Of a stretch of 64,000 bases of DNA, positions 29,872-39,783 are shown piece by piece. The notes below the pieces were generated by a model. It had not been told where the DNA came from and did not search any database. It saw nothing but the letters and a program-made list of their open reading frames with translations. Both the position numbers and the translations under genes were made by a program. Origin of the DNA: Microcaldota archaeon (lineage in GTDB: Archaea; Micrarchaeota; Micrarchaeia; Micrarchaeales; Micrarchaeaceae); contig JAKATX010000004.1 of the NCBI GenBank assembly GCA_021818545.1, positions 1 to 64,000 on the forward strand, given 5' to 3'. Position 1 is the stretch's first letter, and every line of letters starts with the position of its first letter.

Positions 29872-30642
29872 ATGGCAGAAGAAAACTTAGTAATCACAAA
29901 GTCTGGCAGCAAAGCAGTTATCACAATAAACAGACCCGCCAAGCTTAACGCTTTCGACAAGGAGACGATAGGATCCATGGCAATGGCGCTCAAGGACCTT
30001 GGTTCTGATGACTCTATTCGCGTCATAATCATAACCGGTGCAGGAGGCAAGTCTTTCTGTGCAGGCACGGATATAAGCTATCTAAACAGCTTGGCTGGCG
30101 GCGGCGAAGCCCGCGCATTCATAAATGCCGTGCAGGGCATAGGATTCGCCATAGAGTCTTTGCAGAAGGTTGTCATAGCCGCAATAGACGGCTACTGTTT
30201 CGGCTTGGGGAATGAGATTGCAATGTCGTGCGACCTCAGGATAGCCACAAGGGATTCACTATTCGGTCAGCCTGAGATAAAGATAGGCGTGATTCCAGGC
30301 GCAGGAGGAACGCAGCGCCTGACGCAGCTAATAGGCGCCACCAAATCAAAGGAGTTGATATTCACAGGAGGGTCGATCAAGGCAGACGAGGCGCTGTCGC
30401 TCGGCCTGCTGAACTACGTGGTAGAGAAGCAAGACCTACAGAACAAGGTGGACGAGATAACGGCCGCGATCTGCGGGAACAGCTTCAACGCGGTGAAGAA
30501 CGCGAAAAAGACCATAAACGAAAGTTTCAAACTCGGCGGCTACGACATAGAAAAAGAAATGTTCATGGAATGCTTTGAGCATCCTGACAGGAAGGAGGGA
30601 ATGGACGCCTTCCTATCGAAGAGGAAGCCCAATTTCAAGTAA
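29872..30642 (+). CDS. Enoyl-CoA hydratase/isomerase
   Basis: Crotonase motifs: ITGAGGKSFCAGTDISYL, AIDGYCFGLGNEIAMSCDLRIA, GVIPGAGGTQRL. Confidence 0.93.
   Translation: MAEENLVITKSGSKAVITINRPAKLNAFDKETIGSMAMALKDLGSDDSIRVIIITGAGGKSFCAGTDISYLNSLAGGGEARAFINAVQGIGFAIESLQKVVIAAIDGYCFGLGNEIAMSCDLRIATRDSLFGQPEIKIGVIPGAGGTQRLTQLIGATKSKELIFTGGSIKADEALSLGLLNYVVEKQDLQNKVDEITAAICGNSFNAVKNAKKTINESFKLGGYDIEKEMFMECFEHPDRKEGMDAFLSKRKPNFK
30375..30529 (+). repeat. 155-bp perfect inverted repeat, arm 1
   Basis: Exact reverse complement of 32888-33042 by eye. Confidence 0.93.
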
Positions 30643-30663
30643 GTGGGACACAGGTATGGTCTT

Positions 30664-31893
30664 ATGGAACAAGTTTATATAGTGGATGCGGCGCGCAGTG
30701 CAATAGGCAAGTTTCTCGGTTCGCTTTCAGAATTTTCCGCACCGCAGATAGGCTCCAAGGTGGTCGCAGCCCTTGCCGCGCGTAACAATCTGCCTGCTTA
30801 TTCTGTTGATGAACTCATAGCGGGCAATGTCATATCATCCGGGATGGGGCAGAACCCGGCCAAGCAGGTGATAAAACTTTCTGGCCTGCCAAACTCTGTA
30901 TCCAGTACCAATGTCAACATGGTCTGCGCATCCGGTTTGAGGGCCGTCGGCATAGCTGCAGAACAGATACGTTCCGGGGACGCCGACTTAATAATAGCGG
31001 GCGGCATGGAATCGATGAGCAATGCGCCTCATGTGCTAAGGGGAGCAAGGCAGTTCAAAAAGCTGGGCAACACCAACATGAAGGAATATTCGGAGTACCT
31101 GTCCGCTTCAGGGCAGCCACTTGACAAGGCAGAATTGATTGACGAATTGATATTCGAAGGGCTTTGGGATTGCTATAGCAATCTCCATATGGGAGCAATA
31201 GCAGAGAAGCTGGGCAGCATGTACGACATATCAAGGGAAGCGCAGGACGCCTTCGCGCTCAATAGCCATAAGGCAGCGGCTTACGCGACAGACGCGGGCA
31301 AGTTCAAGGACGAGATAATACCAATAAAATTAAAGGGCGGAGCAGTGTTCGACAAGGATGAAGGCATAAGGAAGGACACTGACATAAAAAAGCTGGCCGC
31401 TCTTAAACCCGTATTCTCCGAAAAAGGAACAATCACAGCAGGAAATTCATCTCAGATAAGCGATGGCGCCTCATTCATGATTGTCGCTTCCGGCAAGAAA
31501 ATCGATGAGCTGGGGCTGAAGCGCATGGCCGAGGTAAAATCATTCGCATCATCAGGCTCGGATCCGCAACTTTATGGCATGGCGCCCGTGTCTTCTATTA
31601 ATAGGGCTCTTGGCAAGACCGGACTTACGCTTGGCGCGATGGACCTGATAGAGCTTAACGAGGCTTTTTCCGTGCAGGCGCTCAGTGTCGTAAAGGACCT
31701 TGGGATAGATATGAAAAAGCTGAACGTGAACGGCGGTGCAACCGCCTTGGGCCATCCACTTGGGGCTTCAGGCGCCAGGATACTGACAACGCTGCTACAT
31801 GCAATGCGCGACAGGAAACTGGATCTGGGGCTGGCATCGCTATGCCACGGCGGCGGCGGCGCGGCTACGATTGTGGTAAAGAGGGTTGATTGA
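30664..31893 (+). CDS. Acetyl-CoA C-acyltransferase (thiolase)
   Basis: NVNMVCASGLRAV active-site Cys, NVNGGATALGHPLGASGARI, LCHGGGGAA. Confidence 0.95.
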   Translation: MEQVYIVDAARSAIGKFLGSLSEFSAPQIGSKVVAALAARNNLPAYSVDELIAGNVISSGMGQNPAKQVIKLSGLPNSVSSTNVNMVCASGLRAVGIAAEQIRSGDADLIIAGGMESMSNAPHVLRGARQFKKLGNTNMKEYSEYLSASGQPLDKAELIDELIFEGLWDCYSNLHMGAIAEKLGSMYDISREAQDAFALNSHKAAAYATDAGKFKDEIIPIKLKGGAVFDKDEGIRKDTDIKKLAALKPVFSEKGTITAGNSSQISDGASFMIVASGKKIDELGLKRMAEVKSFASSGSDPQLYGMAPVSSINRALGKTGLTLGAMDLIELNEAFSVQALSVVKDLGIDMKKLNVNGGATALGHPLGASGARILTTLLHAMRDRKLDLGLASLCHGGGGAATIVVKRVD

Positions 31894-32743
31894 TATGACA
31901 AAGGAAATAACTGTGATAGGTGTGGGGCAGATGGGCACTGGGATAGCGCAGTCTGCTCTTCAGGCTGGATACAACGTGATATTGATAGACAAGAATCAGG
32001 AATTCTTGGACAAGGGCTTCGCGAGGCTGACGGATAACCTGGGCAAGGCGGTAGAGAGGGGCAAGATAACCGCTGATGAAAAGGCCAGGCTCCTGGGCAA
32101 TGTCACCCTGGCCCGCAGCATGGACGGCATAGGCAAATCAGACTTCGTCATAGAGGCTGTTCCGGAAATTCTTGACTTGAAGATGGATGTTTTCAGGAAT
32201 GCGGACAAGTTCTGCAGCAAGAGCGCCATAATAGCAACTAACACATCCTCGATACTCATAAACAAGCTTGCTACAGCTGTAAGCGATCCAAGCAGGTTCA
32301 TAGGCCTGCATTTCTTCAATCCTGCCAATGTAATGAAATTGGTTGAGGTGGTGGTCGGCACAAACACATCCCAGGCTACAATGTCGTCATCTTTGGAATT
32401 CATAACTTCACTGGGGAAGACCCCCGTAAAAGTCAATGACGCTCCAGGCTTCATATCGAACAGGATACTAATGGCATTCATAAACGAGGCCGCCAGCGAC
32501 TTGCAGCATGGCATAGCGGAAAAGGAAGCGATAGATTCTATTGCAAAGCTAGGTTTCAACCACCCTATGGGACCTATAGAACTCGCGGATTTCATAGGCC
32601 TGGATGTCTGCAAGGACATAATGGACTTTATCTACCTAGAAACCAAGGACGGTAAGTTCAAGCCTGCCGATATAATTGTAAAATTAGTGCAGGATGGCAA
32701 GCTTGGCAGGAAGTCCGGCGAGGGCTTCTACAAGTACAAATAG
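31886..32743 (+). CDS. 3-hydroxyacyl-CoA dehydrogenase
   Basis: ITVIGVGQMGTGIAQSALQAGYNVILID Rossmann; FIGLHFFNPANVMKLVEVV; DAPGFISNRIL. Confidence 0.96.
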   Translation: MIDMTKEITVIGVGQMGTGIAQSALQAGYNVILIDKNQEFLDKGFARLTDNLGKAVERGKITADEKARLLGNVTLARSMDGIGKSDFVIEAVPEILDLKMDVFRNADKFCSKSAIIATNTSSILINKLATAVSDPSRFIGLHFFNPANVMKLVEVVVGTNTSQATMSSSLEFITSLGKTPVKVNDAPGFISNRILMAFINEAASDLQHGIAEKEAIDSIAKLGFNHPMGPIELADFIGLDVCKDIMDFIYLETKDGKFKPADIIVKLVQDGKLGRKSGEGFYKYK

Positions 32744-32774
32744 GGCAACTGCAGCATAACCCGATTATTCGGCG

Positions 32775-33563
32775 TTATTGGAATTTCGGCTTCCTCTTCG
32801 ATAGGAAGGCGTCCATTCCCTCCTTCCTGTCAGGATGTTTGAAACTCTCGGCAAAAAGTCTGGTTTCAAGTTCGTAACCTTTCAGCCTGAAACTTTCGTT
32901 TATGGTCTTTTTCGCGTTCTTCACCGCGTTGAAGCTGTTCCCGCAGATCGCGGCCGTTATCTCGTCCACCTTGTTCTGTAGGTCTTGCTTCTCTACCACG
33001 TAGTTCAGCAGGCCGAGCGACAGCGCCTCGTCTGCCTTGATCTTATCGGAAGTAAATAGTAGCTCCTTGCCCTTGGAAATCCCCGCAAGCCAAGGAAAGC
33101 GCAGCGTACCGCCCCCGCCAGGTATTATGCCTAGCTTAGTCTCCGGCAAGCCGAATACGGAATCAGTTGTAGCTATCCTGAGGTCGCACGACATTGCCAG
33201 TTCAAGCCCTCCCCCTAAGCAGTAGCCGTCTATTGCGGCTATGACTGGCACCCCTACGGATTCCAGCATAAAAAATAACTTATCTGCCAGGGAAGAGAAA
33301 TCTGCCCGATCATTATCCGTTCCAAGGCTCGATAGGAATCTTATGTCTACGCCAGAGCAGAAGGCCTTTCCGCCAGCGCCACCTATCACTATCACGCGTA
33401 TGTCTCCATTGTTTTCAATCCCGCTTACGAGCTCTATCATGCCCTCTATTATGGATCTGTCGAGCACATTGAGCCTCGATGGCCTGTTGAGCTTTATGTC
33501 CAGCACAGACCCGGCAGTCTTGGATAATACGCTTCCTTCATCCATAAATAAACCCAGTTTCAC
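32775..33563 (-). CDS. Enoyl-CoA hydratase/isomerase (second copy)
   Basis: GGAGGKAFCSGVDIRFL, AIDGYCLGGGLELAMSCDLRIA; C-terminal third shared with the 29872 gene. Confidence 0.93.
   Translation of the reverse strand: MKLGLFMDEGSVLSKTAGSVLDIKLNRPSRLNVLDRSIIEGMIELVSGIENNGDIRVIVIGGAGGKAFCSGVDIRFLSSLGTDNDRADFSSLADKLFFMLESVGVPVIAAIDGYCLGGGLELAMSCDLRIATTDSVFGLPETKLGIIPGGGGTLRFPWLAGISKGKELLFTSDKIKADEALSLGLLNYVVEKQDLQNKVDEITAAICGNSFNAVKNAKKTINESFRLKGYELETRLFAESFKHPDRKEGMDAFLSKRKPKFQ
32888..33042 (-). repeat. 155-bp perfect inverted repeat, arm 2
   Basis: Exact reverse complement of 30375-30529 by eye. Confidence 0.93.
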
Positions 33564-34072
33564 TCCGCCGGTACAAAATAGACATCAGACACCAAATGCC
33601 TCTTGTCCCTCCTGAATTCAGCCCTTACTTTCATGCCAGTAAATACGTCCTCCATTTTCGGACCCATGAGCCTAGACAGGAAAAGCGTGTCAACATCCTC
33701 AAATTCAACCAATGCCAGGTTAAAAGGGGTCTCATTAAGGAACTCTTCGCTTCCGAAATAGCAGGTAGTCCACGAGTGCACTTTGCCCTCAAGCGGCAGC
33801 TCAAACCATTCGGTCTCATTCCCGCATTCCATGCAGTGGCTCCTTGGTGTGCCGTATTTGTATTTGCATTTCTTGCACACGCTTCCCATAAGTTTCCCCT
33901 CTTCCAGCGACATGAAGAACTTCGAATCCTGCGCATAGCTGTGTATGTAGTCTATGCTGTATGGCGAAAGCACAACAAGGTCCTCTGTCCCGGCTGGATT
34001 GTTGTATATCGCAGCGCCTGACTTTTTGACCTCCGCAATCAAGTCCCTGAATCTGTCAAATTTGCGTACCAT
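33560..34072 (-). CDS. DUF35 zinc-ribbon/OB-fold protein (thiolase-associated)
   Basis: CKKCKYKYGTPRSHCMECG rubredoxin-like ribbon then OB-fold; adjacent to SCP-x-like thiolase. Confidence 0.9.
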   Translation of the reverse strand: MVRKFDRFRDLIAEVKKSGAAIYNNPAGTEDLVVLSPYSIDYIHSYAQDSKFFMSLEEGKLMGSVCKKCKYKYGTPRSHCMECGNETEWFELPLEGKVHSWTTCYFGSEEFLNETPFNLALVEFEDVDTLFLSRLMGPKMEDVFTGMKVRAEFRRDKRHLVSDVYFVPAE

Positions 34073-35425
34073 TCAAACAGCCTCTAGTATGCTAACAGTA
34101 ACTGCACATCCTGTGCCTGCATGGCTATGTATAAGTCCGCGCTTTGCATTTTTGATCTGCAAAGAATCGTCCCCAAAATGCTTCTTTATCCTGCCTTGAA
34201 GCTGCCATAAGGCGAACACCCCCTGCATGACTCCGGTTGCCCCTATGGGGTGCCCGCATGCTATGAGTCCACCCGAAGGATTGACAGGCATGGCACCCTT
34301 ATTCTGAAGTTCTAACCCGTAATCTATGTTTGCAAGGAACGGACTGCCTCGCTCTACAAAATCATAACCCTCCCCATATTTGCATAGCCCAAGGTCCTCG
34401 TACGTCTGTATCTCCGAGCTCGTAAAAGCATCGTGTAATTCTATGAAGCTGAGTTCCTTGTTAGGATTCTTTATCCCAGCATGCTTGTAAGCCTCAATCG
34501 CAGCTATCCTGCCAGACCTGAAGGAGTGCACGCCAGGGTATCGAAGGTTTGCATAATCCTTCTTCCTCTCCCAATCGAACAACGGCACTGCGCCGTAAGG
34601 CCTGTCAGCAAGCCTCATCGTGTCTGTTCCGCAGCCAACGCCCTTTATGAGTACGGGCTTTTCCGTGTACTGGCGAGCAACGTCTTCGGATGCGAGTATC
34701 ATCACCGCTGCCCCGTCGCTCATCGTGCATATGTTGTGGCGGTTTAGCGGGTAAGCCACCATGTCGCTTTTAAGGACATCATCTACTGTGAGCTTCATAG
34801 GGCGCTGCGAATACGGGTTGTACATGGCGTTCATGTGATTCTTGACAGATACCATCGACATTATCCGCATTGCTTCCCTAGTTGCAAGTTTTTGTGCTTC
34901 CTTCTCATCCTTGATTTCTGCGAATTTCGTCTTGCGTATGTACTCGTATATGTGCCTTTGAACCATAAGCGCGTAATAACCGGTGTAAAATCCCCCCACA
35001 GGATAATCAAAATTCGTGTCTGATGCAAGCGCTATGAATTCATTGCCTTTCCAGGTCTCCACCCTTGACATGGTCTCGAATCCTGCCACCAAGCATATGT
35101 CATTCCTGCCGCTAGCTATGGCCTCCCATCCTGCTTGTATGCATTGGCCCCCAGTTGCTCCTCCCCACTCTACCCTCCTAGAGTCTTTTGGGTTCAGCCC
35201 TAAAGTGTCCTGGACCATGGATGCCGCCATGATCTGCCTGGTGAAGTGGTCAGAAAAGTAGGATATCCTGCTGCTTCCTATGTCCTTTGCCTCGAGGCTG
35301 GGAACGTCATTCATGGCATAATCAAAAGCCTTCTTCACCATGAGCCTAAAGTCCATATCGGGGTGTGCCTTGGCGAATTTTGTGACGCCGCCTGAAATCA
35401 CATAAACATTCCTCTGCTTCGCCAT
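34073..35425 (-). CDS. SCP-x/thiolase-like acetyl-CoA acetyltransferase
   Basis: GGATGGQCIQAGWEAIASG; ELHDAFTSSEIQTYEDLGLC; NPSGGLIACGHPIGATG. Confidence 0.92.
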   Translation of the reverse strand: MAKQRNVYVISGGVTKFAKAHPDMDFRLMVKKAFDYAMNDVPSLEAKDIGSSRISYFSDHFTRQIMAASMVQDTLGLNPKDSRRVEWGGATGGQCIQAGWEAIASGRNDICLVAGFETMSRVETWKGNEFIALASDTNFDYPVGGFYTGYYALMVQRHIYEYIRKTKFAEIKDEKEAQKLATREAMRIMSMVSVKNHMNAMYNPYSQRPMKLTVDDVLKSDMVAYPLNRHNICTMSDGAAVMILASEDVARQYTEKPVLIKGVGCGTDTMRLADRPYGAVPLFDWERKKDYANLRYPGVHSFRSGRIAAIEAYKHAGIKNPNKELSFIELHDAFTSSEIQTYEDLGLCKYGEGYDFVERGSPFLANIDYGLELQNKGAMPVNPSGGLIACGHPIGATGVMQGVFALWQLQGRIKKHFGDDSLQIKNAKRGLIHSHAGTGCAVTVSILEAV

Positions 35426-35632
35426 ACTACCAGTTCAATAAAACCTTTGAAGCATTAAATCTCTTAGCTTTTCGGCGTTTTACATGATGTGCGCTATAAA
35501 GACTAACAGTTTCCATTCGCATGAATGACGTTACGGCTAAGTCGAACAACAAAGAACGCACTGGTGCAGAGCCGGTGAGCAAAGCGTTTATAGATTCGCG
35601 ATAAATCCATCTATATAAAACACGGTGTACCG

Positions 35633-36850
35633 ATGGAGGCGTTATTCCAAGAGCACGTAACGGAACTCAAGGAGCGTGGTCTGATAAGCACGGAGCATGA
35701 AAGGTTTGCCGAGCTTGCGGACAAAGCTGCCGAAGAAATATACGTAAACGAATTAGACACATACATGAAGCGGGAGGTAAACGTCAAGGCGCAATTCGAA
35801 GTGCTAAAGAAGTACGGGCTTCTTGGGATACACGTGCCAAAGCAGTATGCAGGGCTGGGCGGCGACGCCATAGCGCTTTCATTGCTTTTTGAGAGGCTTG
35901 GGCAGGTAGGCATGGGGGTTGTCACCGGGCTGGATGTCCAAACGTGCTTGACAGAGGCGATACTTCAGAGATGGGCCAACGAAGAGCAGAAAAAGCGGTA
36001 CCTTGTTCCAGAGGCAAAAGGCGACAAGTTCATGTCATTCTGCCTTACCGAGCCAGGCGAAGGCAGCGATCCTAGCTCACTCCAGACAACGTTCGAAGAG
36101 AAAGACGGCGGCTTCGTAATCAACGGGGAAAAATACCTTATAACAAATGGATCCATCGCCAACGCCTACATAGTATTTTGCAGGAACAAGGAAAAGGGAA
36201 TATCCGCGATAATAGTTGACAAGGACGATCACGTTAAAAAGGAAGCCGAAATAGAGGAGAAGCTCGGTCTGTTCACATCAGACACAACGCTGCTGAGCTT
36301 TGATAACGCTTTTGCGCCGAAAGAGAACCTCATAGGGAATTTCGGCGACGGGCTAAAACTGGCCTATACTGGTCTGTTGACTGGCAGGCTTGGCATAGCC
36401 GCAGGGTGTGTGGGCGTTATAGAGGATTGCCTGAACGCCGCCGTATCGCGGTCAAGGGAAAGGGTGCAGTTCGGCAAGGAGATAGGCAAGCACCAGCTAG
36501 TGCAGCGCCGCATCTCAGTTGTTGAGCAGCAGCTCGGCACAGCATCAGGCGCAGTAGAACGCGCAGCTTACTGGAAGAAAAGATACGATGACGACCCGCA
36601 GAATCCTGATTTGAGGAAAACTACGGATCACAATGTAACGCTTGCAAAGGTAATGGCCACGAATGCCGCATGGCGTGCTGCAGATAACGCCATACAGTTG
36701 TTTGGGGGCTCAGGTTACTCAATACTAACCCCTGTGGGCAGGCACTACATAGACATACGCGCCTCAAGAATATACGAAGGCTCAAACGATGTGCTGGAGC
36801 TAAAGCTTGCTTCGGATCTCCTGGGCGCAGGTTTCCAGGCTTATAAATAA
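35633..36850 (+). CDS. Acyl-CoA dehydrogenase
   Basis: FCLTEPGEGSDPSSLQTTFE; RERVQFGKEIGKHQLVQ; FGGSGYSILTPVGRHYIDIRASRIYEGSNDV. Confidence 0.95.
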   Translation: MEALFQEHVTELKERGLISTEHERFAELADKAAEEIYVNELDTYMKREVNVKAQFEVLKKYGLLGIHVPKQYAGLGGDAIALSLLFERLGQVGMGVVTGLDVQTCLTEAILQRWANEEQKKRYLVPEAKGDKFMSFCLTEPGEGSDPSSLQTTFEEKDGGFVINGEKYLITNGSIANAYIVFCRNKEKGISAIIVDKDDHVKKEAEIEEKLGLFTSDTTLLSFDNAFAPKENLIGNFGDGLKLAYTGLLTGRLGIAAGCVGVIEDCLNAAVSRSRERVQFGKEIGKHQLVQRRISVVEQQLGTASGAVERAAYWKKRYDDDPQNPDLRKTTDHNVTLAKVMATNAAWRAADNAIQLFGGSGYSILTPVGRHYIDIRASRIYEGSNDVLELKLASDLLGAGFQAYK

Positions 36851-36855
36851 CAGTA

Positions 36856-37482
36856 GTGCCTGTCAACGAGCCGCAACAGAGAGAAGCGCATAATTTCATT
36901 GGCGTGGATAGAAACACCACGGGGCATCCCGCCGTAGTGGTGAATCCGCGGACGGGGAAAGTATGGAAATTGGGAAAACAGGCAAATCATACCTATAGGA
37001 GATATTGGAACATCAGGGAACGCCTCCAGAAGAACGGAAAGTTCGGGTTGCTGAAGAAGCTAAAGGACCGCGAATCAAGGATAATCAGGGAACTGAATCA
37101 CAAAATCAGCATGGAAATTGTAAACATCGCCGACCAGAATAACGCAGGGATCCGACTTGAGAATCTTGAGGGGGTCAGAAATGCGCCTAACGCTAAATCA
37201 TTCCGCTATTCCTTGGATAGTTGGTCGTTCTATCAGTTGCAGAACATGATAGAATACATGTCCAAACTACTTGGGATTCCATTGGAATACGTTGCACCAG
37301 GATATACGTCGCAACTATGTTCAAGATGTGGGATGATTGGCAGAAGGGACGGAAAGGAATTCGGATATGCCTGCAGGCACGTTGATAACGCCGATGTAAA
37401 TGCATCGTCCAACATCGCATTGCGTCATGGGGGTGACATATCAATCCGTCAAAGACAGGGATTTGTCGGAGGGCAGCACTGA
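36856..37482 (+). mobile_element. tnpB: N-terminally truncated TnpB (IS605 OrfB) retaining RuvC-like motifs
   Basis: FIGVDRNTTG (D), IRLENLEGVRN (E), CSRCG zinc ribbon half, NADVNASSNIA (D); only 208 aa and begins right at RuvC-I. Confidence 0.85.
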
Positions 37483-37534
37483 TACGCCCAGAATGGCAAC
37501 CCAGGAACGAGGGAGACAATGAACCATAAAGGAA

Positions 37535-37557
37535 CCTCTCATCCTTTATATGAGAGG
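37535..37557 (+). repeat. Right-end-like hairpin of the TnpB element
   Basis: CCTCTCAT-cctttat-ATGAGAGG perfect 8-bp stem, 50 nt after the tnpB stop. Confidence 0.65.
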
Positions 37558-38389
37558 GGATGTCAGTACTATCTTAAGCCTTTGTGCTTCATTCAAAGAG
37601 AGGGTGTTGTCTATTTCTCTGTAAAGCTCCTCTTTCATTGTGCTTATGTATGCCATGGTCGTGCTGGGGTCGCTGTGCCTTGCAAAGCGGCTAGTCAGTA
37701 CGGCATCCATGTTCGTCTGCCTTGCGAAGCTGGTTATCGCGTAGTGCCTCGGCTATGGGAGGTGAACCTGTGCAGATGCCTAACGCCTCTGTCCGGGCTT
37801 GTCTCATCCGATGTGTCGTACACCTCGTCCAAGCCCGCCAGTCGGACGTAGGCCTTGAACTGTTCCTGACATAGTTCTGCTCCAGAAAAGGCTCTGAACG
37901 ATTGCCCAACAACCTGTCCTTATAGAATAGGTAGCCCCGCGCCTGTTTTATCTCGGCCCCATGCTTCGATATGAAGGCTACGGTCTCATTGGACAAAGGA
38001 ATCGGGATGGGCAGCGAGTCTATGACTTTCGCCTTTTCCGTCTTCAATGTAAGTTCTCTTGTTTCAAAATCGATATTGCTTATGTTGACTCTGACAGCTT
38101 CGCCTATTCTAAGCCCGACCTGCGCCTGGTACTTGAATAGCAAGCGGAACTTGTCAGAGGCTATAGCACGGAAGAATCTTCCCAGTTGCACATCGGAAAA
38201 CGCCTTCGATAGGGAGCCATATTTCGGCGTCTTCCTCTTGCCAGAAAATCTTTTTGTCTGCGCCCTGTGGAGAATGGACTGTAGCTGTTGTAATTGGTGC
38301 CATGAAATGTTCATGGAAGTTTCCAATGGTTCAGAAATCCTATCAGAGTCCTCTTTCGCGAAGATCTGCTCTAGGGATTTCCGAACCAT
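37546..38389 (-). pseudogene. Tyrosine recombinase/integrase with two apparent frameshifts
   Basis: FKYQAQVGLRIGEAVRVNISNIDF (Arg I box); frame 2 EQFKAYVRLAGLDEVYDTSDETSPDRGVRHLHRFTSHS; frame 3 PRHYAITSFARQTNMDAVLTSRFARHSDPSTTMAYISTMKEELYREID (HxxR/Tyr box). Confidence 0.88.
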
Positions 38390-38442
38390 TCGCCGAAGCC
38401 GTAGCTTGAATGCGCAAGTGAGAGATTTCAAACCCACAAATC
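38377..38442 (-). repeat. att-like repeat R1: degenerate tRNA-Leu 3' end plus flank
   Basis: Minus strand TTTGTGGGTTTGAAATCTCTCACTTGCGCATTCAAGCTACGGCTTCGGCGAATGGTTCGGAAATCC aligns with R2/R4. Confidence 0.7.
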
Positions 38443-38460
38443 CGGTCAATGATTGATGAC

Positions 38461-39639
38461 CTAGCCACGGTATCCTACGCGTCTCTGCCCCCTTAGCAGC
38501 GGTGGCAGAATGATTGAGAGGCAGACCGTGGCCAGTACTATTACCGAGTAGATGCTGCCGTTTATCAGACCACCGCTTAGCGCTATGCTCCCTATGGCTA
38601 TGCCGACCGCGCCCCTGCCGCCTAGAAGCGCGATAACGCTCCTAGACCTGAGGCCGCGCGCGTCCATCCGAGCCCACTCATAACCCATCACTGATACCGA
38701 AGCCACGCTGACGAGAAGCAGAGCGATTAGGAGCAGCACATACTGGGCTCCAATAAGCGAGACCTCCAGCCCAGCTATGCTGAAGAACAAAGGGATGAAG
38801 AAACTGTTGTTGAGCCTCCTGAAGGTGTTCCTGAGCATGTTGAAGAGGCGCGCGCCTACGATGGCCCTGCTTATCAGCAGCCCGGCGAAGAACGCTCCAA
38901 GGACGTAGGTTATCCCTATCAGTTGCAGCAGCGATGCGATGACAAGGCCGGCTATTATAACAAAGCCGAATGATAACGCCTCGCCCTTCTCAGTCTTCCT
39001 CAAGGAGCCGAACAGGCTACTCAGCTCGCGGGCATGACTTCGCATCAAGAAGTCCAGCGCCAGAAATACTACTAGGAAGGTCAAAAGCCCCACTGCGAGC
39101 ACCAATACGCTTCCATTGCCGTTGACTACGGCCAGCGCCAGGAATGCGAGGATGTCGGAGAACACTACGCCTGCGAGTATCCTCTGGCCGCCCTCCTTGC
39201 GTAGTAGACCGTATTTCAGTATCAGTATCGAGATTATCGAGATTGAAGGGACTCCAACGGCTATGCTGATTATGATGCACATCAGGATGGGGATGTGGAA
39301 TATGAAGTAGCTTACCGCGAACAGAAACACGGTCGGAATAACGAAGCCCATAAGCGTCAGCCGTATGGCCGTAGCGTAGTGCTTTATGAGCACATCGGTG
39401 GTGGCCTCCACGCCTATGAGAAGGATGATGAAGAAGAGCGAGACCGATGCCAGATCAGAGAGCGTCGGGGTGTAGCTTATTAGATTGAGCAGCGCAGGAC
39501 CAAGTATTATACCGGCGCCTATCTCACCGACTACATGCGGTATACCTATCTCCTCTACGAGCAGGCCGAGTCCTGTCGCAGATGACATAAGTATAAGTAT
39601 CGCTATTAGTATCTCCATATGGTCGCTTTTGTGGAGCAT
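38461..39639 (-). CDS. Kef-type/CPA2 cation:proton antiporter
   Basis: Multi-TM, GLLVEEIGIPHVVGEIGAGIILGPALLNLI, YVLGAFFAGLLISRA, GGRGAVGIAIG; 5' part of the listed ORF (to 39765) reads through the tRNA-like repeat, so start is probably 39639 or 39618. Confidence 0.9.
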   Translation of the reverse strand: MLHKSDHMEILIAILILMSSATGLGLLVEEIGIPHVVGEIGAGIILGPALLNLISYTPTLSDLASVSLFFIILLIGVEATTDVLIKHYATAIRLTLMGFVIPTVFLFAVSYFIFHIPILMCIIISIAVGVPSISIISILILKYGLLRKEGGQRILAGVVFSDILAFLALAVVNGNGSVLVLAVGLLTFLVVFLALDFLMRSHARELSSLFGSLRKTEKGEALSFGFVIIAGLVIASLLQLIGITYVLGAFFAGLLISRAIVGARLFNMLRNTFRRLNNSFFIPLFFSIAGLEVSLIGAQYVLLLIALLLVSVASVSVMGYEWARMDARGLRSRSVIALLGGRGAVGIAIGSIALSGGLINGSIYSVIVLATVCLSIILPPLLRGQRRVGYRG

Positions 39640-39663
39640 CAAATTTATAGCTTCGCTTGCTGT

Positions 39664-39780
39664 ATCTCCGAAAAATTCTCTGCCGTCGTAGCTTGAATGT
39701 GCAGGGTGAAGATTTGAACTCACGAAGGTGCTAAGGGTTTGTGAGTCTAGCCTAGCAGTTTCCACGCCGGTATCCCAGTC
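39664..39780 (-). repeat. att-like repeat R2: tRNA-Leu 3'-end-like sequence plus flank
   Basis: CCTTCGTGAGTTCAAATCTTCACCCTGCACATTCAAGCTACGACGGCAGAGAATTTTTCGGAGATAC on minus strand. Confidence 0.75.
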
Positions 39781-39783
39781 CCA

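Noticed and set aside
38461-39765. Full-length 434-aa ORF start at 39765 for the antiporter
   Set aside because: The first ~42 codons read through the tRNA-like repeat R2; the conserved protein begins at MLHKSDHMEILIAIL (39639 or 39618).
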